In this document: piece after piece, positions 1 through 8,671 of the stretch
Layout of the letters: the number at the start of each line of letters is the position of its first letter
Numbering within the stretch: the first letter of the stretch is position 1
From: Parablautia sp. Marseille-Q6255
GTDB lineage: Bacteria > Bacillota > Clostridia > Lachnospirales > Lachnospiraceae
Reading direction: 5' to 3'
Length of the DNA: 64,000 nt
NCBI RefSeq assembly: GCF_951230155.1
Contig: NZ_CATNVD010000016.1
Coordinates: forward strand, 57,646-121,645
Program-made: the position numbers and the translations under genes
The notes under the pieces: model-generated
The model's input: only the letters and a program-made list of their open reading frames with translations
Told to the model about the DNA's origin: nothing
Database searches by the model: none

Positions 1-95
1 TGTTCTATTTTAATCATCGATGCCTCCAATTATCTTTCATATACATCATTTTACTAGAAACCATTTTATATTATTATAGCAAAGGTCATAAACAC

Positions 96-284
96 TTAAT
101 AGATAAAAAAGAAAAACCTTACTTTGAAATTAGCCTGAATCATTCCAAGAACAATTTCGAATCCTAATAATGATAGTTTGTTTAAAATTTTCCCTTTTGG
201 GGCTGTATTACTTAGACACTCCAGATATTTCTCCTCTTCATTTGTCAGGATAATCGTTTCTTTTTCATACTTTGACAGTTTCAT
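96..284 (-). CDS. small conjugative-element protein, 62 aa, probably degraded C-terminus
   Basis: The N-terminus (MKLSKYEKETIIL) resembles short proteins of Lachnospiraceae conjugative elements that begin with a 'LSKYEKETII-NEAE' type sequence; this is recalled family resemblance. The function is unknown. The start at 284 follows a GAGAGG ribosome binding site about 9 bases upstream, and the preceding small reading frame stops just before it, so the two are translationally adjacent. The C-terminus (NFKVRFFFFIY) is low-complexity and looks like read-through into unrelated AT-rich DNA, so the gene may be truncated. It lies at the edge of what appears to be decayed mobile DNA next to glgB. Confidence 0.4.
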   Translation of the reverse strand: MKLSKYEKETIILTNEEEKYLECLSNTAPKGKILNKLSLLGFEIVLGMIQANFKVRFFFFIY

Positions 285-289
285 AGCAT

Positions 290-496
290 TTATCCTCTCC
301 TCCTTTCCATATCCTGCTCCAAATATCTCGGTACCGGTTTTCCAGATTTCACAGCGATTGCAATCTGTTTTTCCCGTAATCTCTTGATCACCGACTCTCT
401 TTTCTTTGGTTTCTTTTTTGAGGATTGTTCTGATCTTTGTGCCGGCTTTCTTTCCACTCTTTCTTCTATTGATAATTTGCATCTTCTCCAACCCAC
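290..496 (-). pseudogene. N-truncated basic protein of a mobile element
   Basis: A 68-codon reading frame, very rich in Lys and Arg, ends immediately before the 62-residue gene at 96-284. The only possible start is GTG at 496, without a convincing ribosome binding site, directly beyond the T-run of the glgB terminator. This suggests the 5' part was lost when the element degraded or inserted at the terminator. The C-terminal half has the look of the basic tails of relaxase-associated proteins, but I cannot name the family. Confidence 0.3.
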
Positions 497-502
497 TAAA
501 AA

Positions 503-553
503 GGAAAGCGAATGCTATCCTTGATTAAATTCCAAAGATAACCTTCGCTTTTT
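503..553 (-). terminator. rho-independent terminator of glgB
   Basis: Arms AAAGCGAA (505-512) and TTCGCTTT (544-551) pair, with further pairing inside (GATA/TATC). On the minus strand the stem is followed by TCCTTTTTAG. It lies 22 bases after the glgB stop codon. Confidence 0.7.
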
Positions 554-574
554 TACATTTCATAATTTCCAAAT

Positions 575-2356
575 TTACTTTATTTCTAACAGAACAGCAG
601 AAAACGGATTTAATGTACAGTTTAGCACACCATTTTTAAGGGTACAGATTTCCAGATTTTCTGGGGAATCACCACCAAAACGGTTCCAGTCACTATAAAC
701 AAGCATCTTAACCTGTTTTGCCTCTTCAATCTCCACTTCATAATCGTTCTGTATCTGGTCACTGAAATTAAAGATTGCTGCCAGTTTTTCATCCTTGCCT
801 CTTCTTAAAATTGCATAAATACGTCGGCTCTCCTGATGACAGTCCAACCACGAAAATCCTTCTTCCAGATAATCCCAGGAAGACAGCGCCGGATGTTCCA
901 GATAAGCATGATTTAGCTCCTTCATAAATCGATAAAAAGAATCATGAATCGGATATTTTCTAAGATTCCAGTCCTGCTCTCTTTTTTCATCCCATTCTCT
1001 CAACTGTCCAATTTCATTTCCCATGAAATTGAGTTTTTTTCCGGGATGAATCATCATATAAAGATACAGGGCTCTTGCCTGTGGAAATTTATCTTCATAT
1101 TGCCCATTCATTTTTTGCAAGATTGTGGCTTTTCCATGAACCACTTCATCATGAGATAAAGGCAATAAAAAGTTTTCATTCCTAAAATAATGCATGGAGA
1201 ATGTTAGTTTATGATACTTTTCGCTTCGATTCTGTGGATTCGATTGGAAGTACTCCAACGTATCATGCATCCAGCCCATATCCCATTTATAGTCAAAGCC
1301 AAGTCCACCTTCACATACCGGTTTCGTCACATTTGGAAAATTTGTAGAATCCTCTGCTACCAGAATACATCCGGAATTTAATCTTTTCAGTTCCTGATTC
1401 ATAAATTTGATAAACTCCACGGCGTTTCCATTGACACCTCGGTGCTCATCGCCCTGCCAGTAAATGATGCGACTTATAGCATCCATACGCAGTCCGTCAA
1501 AATGAAATTCTTTCATCCAATAATTTGCTGCAGACTGCAGAAAACTTCGTACTTCTCCCCTGGAATGCATGAAATTATGGCTGCCCCATTCGCTGACTCC
1601 CACATCCTTACTTGGATATTCATATAAGCAGCTCCCATCATATTTTGTCAAGCTGTAATCATCTATAGCAAAATGCACCGGCACAAAATCAAGAATTACT
1701 CCAATGTTGTTCTGATGGAGTCTGTCAATCAAGATTTTCAGCTCATTCAGAGTACCATATCTGCTGGTAGGTGCAAAAAAACCTGTATTTTGGTAACCCC
1801 AGCTTTCATCACAGGGATGCTCACTGATGGGGAGAAATTCCACATAATTATATCCTGTTTCTTTTAGATAAGTAATCAGGGGTTCTGCAAGCTCATCGTA
1901 TCGGTACCATTCATAATTCTCTTCAATCTTTCGTTTCCAGGATCCTATATGCAATTCATAAATGTTCAGTGGTTCACCTTTCCTGTCATTTCTGGTATCC
2001 ATCCATGTATCATCCTGAAACTGATAATCATAAAGATTTCTAATCACGGATTGATGATCCGGTCTTAGCTGCATTCCAAACCCATAAGGATCACAATGAT
2101 CCGTGGCACTTCCGTTTTGTCCATAAATACGATATTCGTAGCATTCCCCTTCCTTTGCACCTTCTACATAAACTTCATAAAAATTTCCATCGTGTATTTT
2201 ATTCATAGGAATTTCCTGACCATTCCACAAAAGAACTACATCTCTGGCATTTGGTGCAAAGGTAGAAAACTTTACTCCGCTTTGCATCAGATGGGCTCCC
2301 ATCCATTCATAAGCATCTAATGTTTTTCCTGTATAAAATCCATAAAAATCTGGCAT
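575..2356 (-). CDS. glgB: 1,4-alpha-glucan branching enzyme (GH13)
   Basis: GlgB moves alpha-1,4 chain segments to make alpha-1,6 branches during cytoplasmic glycogen synthesis. The 593-residue protein shows an N-terminal CBM48-like segment (about residues 25-100), a GH13 barrel, and a C-terminal beta domain. GH13 catalytic residues are in place: nucleophile Asp292 in GLRMDAISR, acid Glu335 in ILVAEDST and Asp403 in SHDEVVHGK. It is somewhat shorter than E. coli GlgB, as in many Firmicutes. The start has a strong GGAGGGATGGA leader. No other glycogen gene is visible nearby, so it stands alone. It has its own terminator. Confidence 0.93.
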   Translation of the reverse strand: MPDFYGFYTGKTLDAYEWMGAHLMQSGVKFSTFAPNARDVVLLWNGQEIPMNKIHDGNFYEVYVEGAKEGECYEYRIYGQNGSATDHCDPYGFGMQLRPDHQSVIRNLYDYQFQDDTWMDTRNDRKGEPLNIYELHIGSWKRKIEENYEWYRYDELAEPLITYLKETGYNYVEFLPISEHPCDESWGYQNTGFFAPTSRYGTLNELKILIDRLHQNNIGVILDFVPVHFAIDDYSLTKYDGSCLYEYPSKDVGVSEWGSHNFMHSRGEVRSFLQSAANYWMKEFHFDGLRMDAISRIIYWQGDEHRGVNGNAVEFIKFMNQELKRLNSGCILVAEDSTNFPNVTKPVCEGGLGFDYKWDMGWMHDTLEYFQSNPQNRSEKYHKLTFSMHYFRNENFLLPLSHDEVVHGKATILQKMNGQYEDKFPQARALYLYMMIHPGKKLNFMGNEIGQLREWDEKREQDWNLRKYPIHDSFYRFMKELNHAYLEHPALSSWDYLEEGFSWLDCHQESRRIYAILRRGKDEKLAAIFNFSDQIQNDYEVEIEEAKQVKMLVYSDWNRFGGDSPENLEICTLKNGVLNCTLNPFSAVLLEIK

Positions 2357-2674
2357 TCCATCCCTCCTGTAACTGCATTGTAGGCTTATGAGTATCTTGT
2401 AAAATTTTTTTCAGACTATTACGAAGAAATAATTCACTCTTCATCCCAGAGCTATTGAGATGGAAAATATCGATAAAATGATTAACTTTGGGCATCCATC
2501 TTTTGGTTGTGCCATGTATGGATGCCCTCACTGTGGAAGACTCAAATTTGTCCCTTTCACTGTCACATCGGTCTGATATCCTGCCACCTTCTGTACCTTT
2601 GGATATTTTCAACAAACATCCTATACGATTTCCTCTCCACTGTATCTTCCAAAAGTGTCTTTGTACTCTTAGCT
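2357..2674 (-). other. glgB leader with long inverted repeat, no gene recognised
   Basis: This 318-base interval between oleate hydratase and glgB contains a perfect 10-bp inverted repeat, GGGCATCCAT at 2490-2499 and ATGGATGCCC at 2518-2527, with an 18-base loop. No T-run follows on either strand, so it is not an intrinsic terminator. A 123-codon frame crosses the interval but resembles nothing and overlaps the glgB start. It may be the untranslated leader of glgB; no known riboswitch could be matched by eye. Confidence 0.4.
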
Positions 2675-4450
2675 TCAAATAACATGATATTCTTTCAGCA
2701 GTTTTTCCACATCTGTGTTTTTGATAAAGTCTAAAGCCTTTTTAACAGCAATCTTTTCCTTGATTCCCAACTTCATCTGAGTCAGTGGTTCTCCATCGCG
2801 CAATTTAACAGTTGCGTTCAAAAGATCCCTCACATCATATGTGCTGCCCCAAACCTCCGGGACTCCACGATCCACATTAAGCAAGGTATAAACAGCTTCC
2901 ATACCGGTACGCATAGAATACTCTGTCGTAAAAATAGTATCCCTTGCTGTCTCGGCAAACTGGCCAATAAATGCAAAGTTTACTGCTCCATCAGGAACAA
3001 CTTTTGGACGGTCTGTATCATTTCGAGGCATGAAAAAGGCATCAATATAAGGCATCATAACAGGAACCGTATTTGCACTATTCGCAGCCAACTCTTCAAT
3101 TTCACTTTCCGGCACACCAATATGGTACAGCCATTCCATACAGATTTCTTTACCCGTACAATCTCTCATCGGCTTTTTGACATAGTCACCAGGTCTGTCA
3201 TTAAAGAGCGCATATATCCAAACGAGACAATGGTCTTTCGGCTGGGAACGGAACTGTGGCTGACGGTTAATCGTCCAACTCAAAAGCCAGCTGGAATCTT
3301 TTACAGATACAATACCGCCGGTGACCACTTTACCAGTAAACGGATCTCTTTTACAGATATTTGTGATATATGGAATAATTCTTTGATCAAGTGTCTCCAC
3401 AGTGGCACTCATCCAGTTACACAGTTCACTGTCATAACAGAATTTATCAGGATTTCCAAAGTCAGGGCTCTGGGCGGCAATACGTCTCCACATATCCCAT
3501 CCGCCACCTGGCTTGATTTCCGGATTATATGGAGCCGGCGTATTTTGTGATCCCATTGCAGAATTTTCCACACATCCTCCATTTGTAATGAATACAAGAT
3601 CATCCTCTGTGAGATCAACGAAGCGGGTCTCGCCTTCTGTTTCGACTTCAATACGGGTAGCCTGCTTTCTATCGGATGTAACATCAAACTCAACATTTAC
3701 AACCTTTGTATTATAGTGGAATACGACACCGGCATTTTCCAGATATTTTACCATAGGAAGGATCATACTCTCATACTGATTATATTTTGTAAAGCGCAGA
3801 GCGGTGAAATCAGGAAGCCCTCCAATATGGTGAATATACCGCTTAATGTAACGCTTCATTTCCAGTGCGCTGTGCCAGTTTTCAAACGCAAACATCGTCC
3901 GCCAGTACAGCCAGAAGTTTGAATCAAATACTTCATCGTCAAAATATTCATCAATACGTTTATCATACAATTCTTCATCCGGCGTGAAAAACAGCCTCAT
4001 GATCTCCATCTGTGCTTTGTCTGAAACTGCAAATTTCTTATCTGTATGTGCATCCTGTCCCCGGTTGACAGTAGCACGGCAAAGGGAGTAATTCGGATCT
4101 TCTTTATTGAGCCAATAATACTCATCCAGTACACTGACTCCCTCAGTTTCAATAGATGGGATAGAATGGAACAAATCCCACATAACTTCAAAATGGTTAT
4201 CCATTTCACGTCCACCACGCATTACATAACCTACACCCGGATATTCAAACCCATCACAGGCACCACCAGGAATCGGATCTTTTTCAAAAATGTGTATACG
4301 TTCACCTTTCATCTGACCATCACGGACAAGGTAACATGCGGCTGAAAGTGCTGCCAGCCCTGTACCAATAATATAAGCTGACTTGTGATCTACTCCTTCT
4401 GGTTTCTGCGGATGAGCAAAAGCTTCATAGTTTCCACTTGAATAATACAT
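2675..4450 (-). CDS. ohyA: oleate hydratase (MCRA family, FAD-dependent)
   Basis: This family adds water across the cis-9 double bond of unsaturated fatty acids to give 10-hydroxy acids, which detoxifies host fatty acids. The 591-residue protein has an N-terminal dinucleotide-binding motif (IIGTGLAALSAACYLV, about residues 30-45), followed by the FEKDPIPGGACDG and MRGGREMDNHFE segments typical of the family. Length matches known oleate hydratases. The chosen start (4450) has AGGAGG seven bases upstream; an ATG six bases earlier sits too close to it. A TetR gene lies directly upstream on the same strand and is the likely regulator. Confidence 0.92.
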   Translation of the reverse strand: MYYSSGNYEAFAHPQKPEGVDHKSAYIIGTGLAALSAACYLVRDGQMKGERIHIFEKDPIPGGACDGFEYPGVGYVMRGGREMDNHFEVMWDLFHSIPSIETEGVSVLDEYYWLNKEDPNYSLCRATVNRGQDAHTDKKFAVSDKAQMEIMRLFFTPDEELYDKRIDEYFDDEVFDSNFWLYWRTMFAFENWHSALEMKRYIKRYIHHIGGLPDFTALRFTKYNQYESMILPMVKYLENAGVVFHYNTKVVNVEFDVTSDRKQATRIEVETEGETRFVDLTEDDLVFITNGGCVENSAMGSQNTPAPYNPEIKPGGGWDMWRRIAAQSPDFGNPDKFCYDSELCNWMSATVETLDQRIIPYITNICKRDPFTGKVVTGGIVSVKDSSWLLSWTINRQPQFRSQPKDHCLVWIYALFNDRPGDYVKKPMRDCTGKEICMEWLYHIGVPESEIEELAANSANTVPVMMPYIDAFFMPRNDTDRPKVVPDGAVNFAFIGQFAETARDTIFTTEYSMRTGMEAVYTLLNVDRGVPEVWGSTYDVRDLLNATVKLRDGEPLTQMKLGIKEKIAVKKALDFIKNTDVEKLLKEYHVI

Positions 4451-4540
4451 AATCATACCTCCTGAATTTCAATTCGTTATATATGTTTTTCAATTACATC
4501 CTCAATATACATTGTATGATAACTACTCTCAATCAACAGA

Positions 4541-4590
4541 ATAGCCCCATCATCGAATTCTTCGATGACAGGGCTATATTGTTGTTTTTT
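4541..4590. terminator. hairpin between TetR gene and ohyA
   Basis: Two nested stems are visible: ATAGCCC/GGGCTAT (4541-4547, 4571-4577) and CATCGAA/TTCGATG. The T-rich tract lies on the plus-strand side (4579-4592), while both neighbours are on the minus strand, so terminator function for the TetR gene is uncertain. Confidence 0.45.
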
Positions 4591-4603
4591 TCGACAAACT
4601 CCC

Positions 4604-5185
4604 TCATTTGCTGATATTATCATATGGCTTATCAATCCGGCATTTTTCAAGCATACGAATGATATCTCCCTCTATTAAATTACTCAGTCTGAAAATCATC
4701 TTTTCCGGTGATGGTTTCATGTCCTGCCGTATCCAGTCCAGCATCATACCTACAAAAGCATACTTGTAAAAATCGGCAATAAATTTTTTATCCTCCTCCC
4801 TGACACTCATGCCTTGTGCACATTCTTCAACAACGTTAATAATCAATTGATAAACAACCCTGTACAGATATTGAATAATCTGTTCCTGACTCACATGACG
4901 GTAAACATTAAGTATAAAAGGCTTGTTTTCTTCTACGGCTTGAAAAATATTCAGAAATCCCTGTTCCCATGTATCATATGTAGTATTTCCATTTGCTGCT
5001 ATGCGGGAATCCTCCTCACAGGACCATTCAATGAGGTCATAAATATCTTTGAAATGATAATAAAAAGTTGCACGATTGACACCACAGTCTTCTGTAATAT
5101 CATTAATCGTAATTTTGGTAACCGGCTTTTTCAGTAACATCTTTTTGAGAGATGCCTCTAATGCTCTTTTTGTAATATCCGACAC
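4604..5185 (-). CDS. TetR/AcrR family regulator, likely controlling ohyA
   Basis: The 193-residue protein has a TetR helix-turn-helix at residues about 20-45 (ITINDITEDCGVNRATFYYHF) and a helical C-terminal domain of the type seen in DhaS-like regulators. Translation starts at GTG 5185, eight bases after an AGGAGGG site. It sits immediately upstream of oleate hydratase on the same strand, so fatty-acid sensing and repression of ohyA is a reasonable inference, but no ligand evidence is in the sequence. Confidence 0.85.
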   Translation of the reverse strand: MSDITKRALEASLKKMLLKKPVTKITINDITEDCGVNRATFYYHFKDIYDLIEWSCEEDSRIAANGNTTYDTWEQGFLNIFQAVEENKPFILNVYRHVSQEQIIQYLYRVVYQLIINVVEECAQGMSVREEDKKFIADFYKYAFVGMMLDWIRQDMKPSPEKMIFRLSNLIEGDIIRMLEKCRIDKPYDNISK

Positions 5186-5275
5186 TTATCAATCCCTCCT
5201 GTTCTGTATATCATTCCATTCGTATGAAAAATATTATACCAAACTCACATATTTTCCACAATGAACAAAAAATAA

Positions 5276-5312
5276 AGCACTGAAACTTCCTAAAAGCAAA
5301 AAATTCAGTGCT
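5276..5312 (-). terminator. terminator of the alpha/beta hydrolase gene
   Basis: Nine-bp arms AGCACTGAA and TTCAGTGCT enclose an A/T-rich loop. On the minus strand they are followed by TTATTTTTTG. The hairpin is 19 bases beyond the hydrolase stop. Confidence 0.75.
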
Positions 5313-5331
5313 ATATTGTAGGTAAATCAAA

Positions 5332-6252
5332 TTACAAATGACAAATCAGCCAATGCCTGATATCGTCATAAACGTCTTCTTTGTCTGTCTCATTGATCAA
5401 TTCATGTCTATCATTTTTATAAAGTTTTATCGAAATATCCTTAATTCCTGCTTTTTTATAGATTTCATAAACATTTTTAACTGCTTTTCCATAATTCCCA
5501 ACAGGGTCTTCTTCTCCTGCAATCAAAAATACAGGAAGGTTGTTCGGTATTTTTGCAATATTATTTGAATTCTGTATGAATGACAGCACGTCCAATAAAG
5601 TACGGTATCCATTTACCGTGAAGGAATATGTACAATACTTATCTGTGTTATATTTATCAACAATAGTTTCATCCTTTGTAAGCCAATCATTTGATGTCCT
5701 GACGTTTGAAATATGATCATTATATTTGCTGAAAAACATATTTTTCAGCATCTTGGATCTATAGCGGTCTCCCTTAAAGAATTTAGTCAGCGATACCATT
5801 ATTTTACCAGCTTTCAGTACACTTCCAGATTGGTTGCCTGTTCCGGAAATAATCACTCCATCCAACTCATTTCCACATGTCATTATATAGCGCCTTGCCA
5901 TAAATGACCCCATACTGTGTCCAAACAAGAAGTAAGGAACATTAGGGTAATTTTTCTTTGCAAAACGGGTTACTTCATATAAATCTGCAACGACAGTTTC
6001 ACTCATGTTGCTTGGACAAAAATACCCCAAATCGTCATCTGTTTTTGCCGTTTCTCCATGACCAAGATGGTCATTCCCAATTACAAGAATACCATATTGG
6101 TTTAAGTACCTTGCAAATTCATCATAGCGTTTTATATATTCAACCATTCCATGGGAAATCTGAACAATTCCAATTACTGGCATATTTGGCTCCCAAATAA
6201 CAACGTGCAGATGATTTTTTCCATCCGTGGATGGTAAATAAAATTCCTTCAT
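5332..6252 (-). CDS. alpha/beta hydrolase, monoacylglycerol lipase/lysophospholipase-like
   Basis: The 306-residue serine hydrolase has the nucleophile elbow GHSMG (FLFGHSMGSFMARRY), an Asp in AGEEDPVGNYG and a His in NDRHELINE, giving a complete Ser-Asp-His triad in the order of the serine aminopeptidase S33/Hydrolase_4 family. No signal peptide is visible, so it is likely cytoplasmic. Members cleave monoglycerides or lysophospholipids. Its position next to oleate hydratase hints at shared fatty-acid handling, but it has its own terminator and a TetR gene intervenes. Confidence 0.85.
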   Translation of the reverse strand: MKEFYLPSTDGKNHLHVVIWEPNMPVIGIVQISHGMVEYIKRYDEFARYLNQYGILVIGNDHLGHGETAKTDDDLGYFCPSNMSETVVADLYEVTRFAKKNYPNVPYFLFGHSMGSFMARRYIMTCGNELDGVIISGTGNQSGSVLKAGKIMVSLTKFFKGDRYRSKMLKNMFFSKYNDHISNVRTSNDWLTKDETIVDKYNTDKYCTYSFTVNGYRTLLDVLSFIQNSNNIAKIPNNLPVFLIAGEEDPVGNYGKAVKNVYEIYKKAGIKDISIKLYKNDRHELINETDKEDVYDDIRHWLICHL

Positions 6253-6307
6253 AATATTATCTCCTCTTTTTTAATAATCTTTTTATACCTCTTAATCTTA
6301 ATTCGAT

Positions 6308-6567
6308 TTAAAATAATAGAAGTGTTGCTACAAAAACGAGAAATGCCAGCAAGTTCCCCACAAAAATTGCTAGAAGGTATGTCTTCTTAAAGACATAAAG
6401 GATAAAAGTTCAACCTAAACCTAAAAACAAACCGCGAACAATACTTCGGTAATCCAAGCCAATACAGCAAAAATAAATAATGCATAACAAATGCAATAAC
6501 CTAAATCATCTTTAAGCTTCTTTCTCCACTCCTTAATCAGTGTTTCCCTGTGTCTTATTCCATGCAA
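6308..6567 (-). pseudogene. decayed small membrane protein
   Basis: On the minus strand, a frame containing ETLIKEWRKKLKDDLGY then a hydrophobic stretch ends at an in-frame stop. After the stop and a frame change, a second hydrophobic segment (YLLAIFVGNLLAFLVFVA) continues to a stop at 6308. Together they look like a disrupted two-to-three-helix membrane protein. No family was recognised and no intact start was found. Confidence 0.3.
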
Positions 6568-6946
6568 CTTCTATGTCAGCATACCAAATTCTCATCCGCC
6601 ATCAATAGACAATTGCTCTTACTATGCTTAAAAAACGGTCATATTGATAAGATTTGTCTAACAACTCATTTTTTATGATTTATAACTCTTTCGGTGAGAG
6701 AATTAACCTCTCCGTTAAAATACATTACCCAAACTGGAAGAATAATAGTTCTGGTATAATTCCCATTAAATAATAGCCAGGTTTGTAATTACTATTTGGG
6801 GCGGATGATATCTGTAAATCCCAATTAAAACAATTCGTCAATTTACATGGATTATACAAGTAATTATACATACCTTCTAGATGTCTATTTATAGGATATG
6901 TGCCCTTCTTTTGTCCATTTTCGGACATATAAGAATGACAAAAGTA
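6568..6946. other. intergenic stretch at left edge of the mobile fragment
   Basis: A/T-rich DNA. A 67-codon minus-strand frame starts at 6928 but has no adequately spaced ribosome binding site and no recognisable similarity. A hairpin (GGAGAGG/CTCTCACC type) lies near 6694-6716. The boundary between chromosomal and element DNA probably falls between 6.3 and 6.9 kb, but no attachment site could be identified. Confidence 0.3.
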
Positions 6947-7219
6947 TCAATCCCTCCCCATTTCAGGCTTCTTCACCGTATCTTTTAGTGGTTTGCTTTC
7001 TGATTTTTCACCGGAAAGCTGCTCTTTGGCAAGTTCCAATCTTTCTACGATTGAAAACGCCCTTACTCCTTCATTTACACTTTTTACTATGTCCTTTACC
7101 ATGGAATTGTTCAGCATCCCATCTATCTGGTTATAGTTGGCTTCCTCCAGTTCTTCAACTTTTGTAAGAGGATTTCTCGCTCGGCGTTCTGTCAGGTCAT
7201 CCATTAATTTTCTGTCCAT
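6947..7219 (-). CDS. conserved element protein of unknown function, 90 aa
   Basis: A hydrophilic, mostly helical 90-residue protein starting MDRKLMDDLTERRARNPLT. The start at 7219 follows GGAGG with 6-7 base spacing; a longer frame start upstream lacks this. It is the last gene of the minus-strand parA-parB-repA cluster, 23 bases after the small membrane protein gene. I do not recognise a named family. Similar small genes accompany replication modules in conjugative elements, which is inference from position. Confidence 0.55.
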   Translation of the reverse strand: MDRKLMDDLTERRARNPLTKVEELEEANYNQIDGMLNNSMVKDIVKSVNEGVRAFSIVERLELAKEQLSGEKSESKPLKDTVKKPEMGRD

Positions 7220-7242
7220 CTCAGACCTCCGTTTCATTCAAT

Positions 7243-7578
7243 TTACCGACACACACCGGTCATTCGTATAACTCCCGAAACAAGTCCCTTTGTCAGTGTA
7301 AAAACCGCTTCCAGTAAACGCCATACCAGTATAAAACCACCGATAATACCACCTACCAACAGGTTTAATGCAAATATCCCAACTGTTTCACCAATACCGT
7401 AACCGCTGGGTATCAACCAGACAAACATCTTCTGTACCCCAAACGGTATTCCCATCAGGAACAGCAGTTTCCTGTAATCAATGCCGCCCTCTGCCATACA
7501 CAGTGGCCGGAAAACCACTGCCAGAAAAAGGACTGCCATCACCGGCCATATTACTTTTTTCCAGATTTCCTTAACCAT
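7243..7578 (-). CDS. small membrane protein, DUF6050-like
   Basis: The 111-residue protein has three or four hydrophobic helices, including WPVMAVLFLAVVFRPLC and VGIFALNLLVGGIIGGFIL. The pattern, with a GIPFGVQKMFVWLIPSGYG segment between helices, matches my recollection of DUF6050 proteins of Clostridia mobile elements. The start at 7578 overlaps the repA stop codon by eight bases and is preceded by GGAGGAGG, so it is translationally coupled to repA. The function is unknown. Confidence 0.6.
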   Translation of the reverse strand: MVKEIWKKVIWPVMAVLFLAVVFRPLCMAEGGIDYRKLLFLMGIPFGVQKMFVWLIPSGYGIGETVGIFALNLLVGGIIGGFILVWRLLEAVFTLTKGLVSGVIRMTGVCR

Positions 7579-8647
7579 TACTCCAACCTCCTCCATACAT
7601 ATCATGGTTGACCTCTGCCCTGTAGTAATTTCCAATCGTGCTTGGGGCATTAAACAGGCAGGTCAGCAAATACGCTTTTACATTCCGGACTTTTGTTGTC
7701 GTGTCATGCAGGCATTCAAGCACATACTGGATATGGGAATAATTTACCTTCAGAAGCTTATTTTTTACAAACTGATACGGATATTCAGCCCCGCTGATCA
7801 TAACGGTCTCCCGGTCAATGCTGATAGTCTCAACCAAAAGCTCTACGATCTCGTCTATGTACTCACGGTCACCAGTCCTGCATCCCTGGATTAAAATGTC
7901 ATAATCAATATTGGTTTTCACAATATCGGTATATGCCTGTATGACAGCCATCGCATCCATCCTATCTTCTGTCCTGTTTCCCTGCATTTCCACTGATGGA
8001 TTGATAAGATCAGTATTACTCATATAATTCTTGTTAATATAAGTATTATTAGGGTCGGTTTTCCCGACCTCTGCACTTCGGTTTTTCCGACTTCCGGACT
8101 TCGGTTTTTCCGACCTCCAGACTTCGGTTTTTCCGACCTCCAGACTTCGGTTTTCCAGAACTCCAGACTTCGGTTTTTCAGAAGTCTTGACTTCGGCTGC
8201 TTCGGCTTCCTGATTTTCTTCAGTGGACTCGTAATTTTCTTTCTCATCAGCAGACTCCTTGCACTCCTGTCTGTCCTTAATCAGAAAACTTTTCACATAA
8301 ATAATGGCAGGTTTACCTAATCCACGCTTAACACGCTCAATCAGGCCAATCCCTTTTCCGGTATCCAGCTCGGCAAGAATTTTTACTCCCTTATCCTTTC
8401 CGCAATTCATATACTGCATGACCTGCTCCAGAGTAAAGATGATGTACACCCTGTCCTCCTCGTCAATCCAGTTATTTTTGATGGATAAGGACATCCTGTC
8501 CAGCATCAGGCCATATAGAACTTTGGCATCGCTGGAAAGATCCTTAAAATAGTCATCTGTGAACAATACTTTGGGAATACGGTAAAAAGCAAACTGCTCC
8601 GACTCATAACCATGGAAATAATCAAATTCAACATCGTGTTTTGCCAT
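7571..8647 (-). CDS. repA: replication initiator protein A (RepA_N, with DUF6017-like C-terminus)
   Basis: The 358-residue protein opens with the RepA_N domain (FAFYRIPKVLFTDDYFKDLSSDAKVLYG...), a winged-helix initiator domain of Firmicute plasmids and conjugative elements. The C-terminal third resembles DUF6017 (from about IQAYTDIVKTNIDYDILI). The linker contains a repetitive KPKSG/NRS/VGKTE stretch encoded by 23-bp direct repeats, annotated separately as a probable origin. The start at 8647 has GGAGGG upstream. It follows parB by 24 bases. The element carries no visible conjugation genes here, so replication may support only transient circular forms. Confidence 0.88.
   Translation of the reverse strand: MAKHDVEFDYFHGYESEQFAFYRIPKVLFTDDYFKDLSSDAKVLYGLMLDRMSLSIKNNWIDEEDRVYIIFTLEQVMQYMNCGKDKGVKILAELDTGKGIGLIERVKRGLGKPAIIYVKSFLIKDRQECKESADEKENYESTEENQEAEAAEVKTSEKPKSGVLENRSLEVGKTEVWRSEKPKSGSRKNRSAEVGKTDPNNTYINKNYMSNTDLINPSVEMQGNRTEDRMDAMAVIQAYTDIVKTNIDYDILIQGCRTGDREYIDEIVELLVETISIDRETVMISGAEYPYQFVKNKLLKVNYSHIQYVLECLHDTTTKVRNVKAYLLTCLFNAPSTIGNYYRAEVNHDMYGGGWSNG
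8052..8212. repeat. 23-bp direct repeats inside repA, candidate origin iterons
   Basis: The plus-strand core ACTTCGG begins at 8075, 8098, 8121, 8144, 8167 and 8190, an exact 23-bp period, with a diverged copy at 8052. The repeat interior is T-rich (GGTTTTTCCGACC). Because 23 is not divisible by three, successive copies are translated in different frames, which argues for a DNA-level function. RepA_N replicons are known to carry their origin within the rep gene; assigning that role here is inference. Confidence 0.7.
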
Positions 8648-8671
8648 TTTGCTTTCCCTCCTTCCCATTTC

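Noticed and set aside
6725..6928. 67-codon minus-strand frame after the conjugative-element fragment
   Set aside because: The only GGGAGG nearby is about 23 bases from the start, and the product has no recognisable features.
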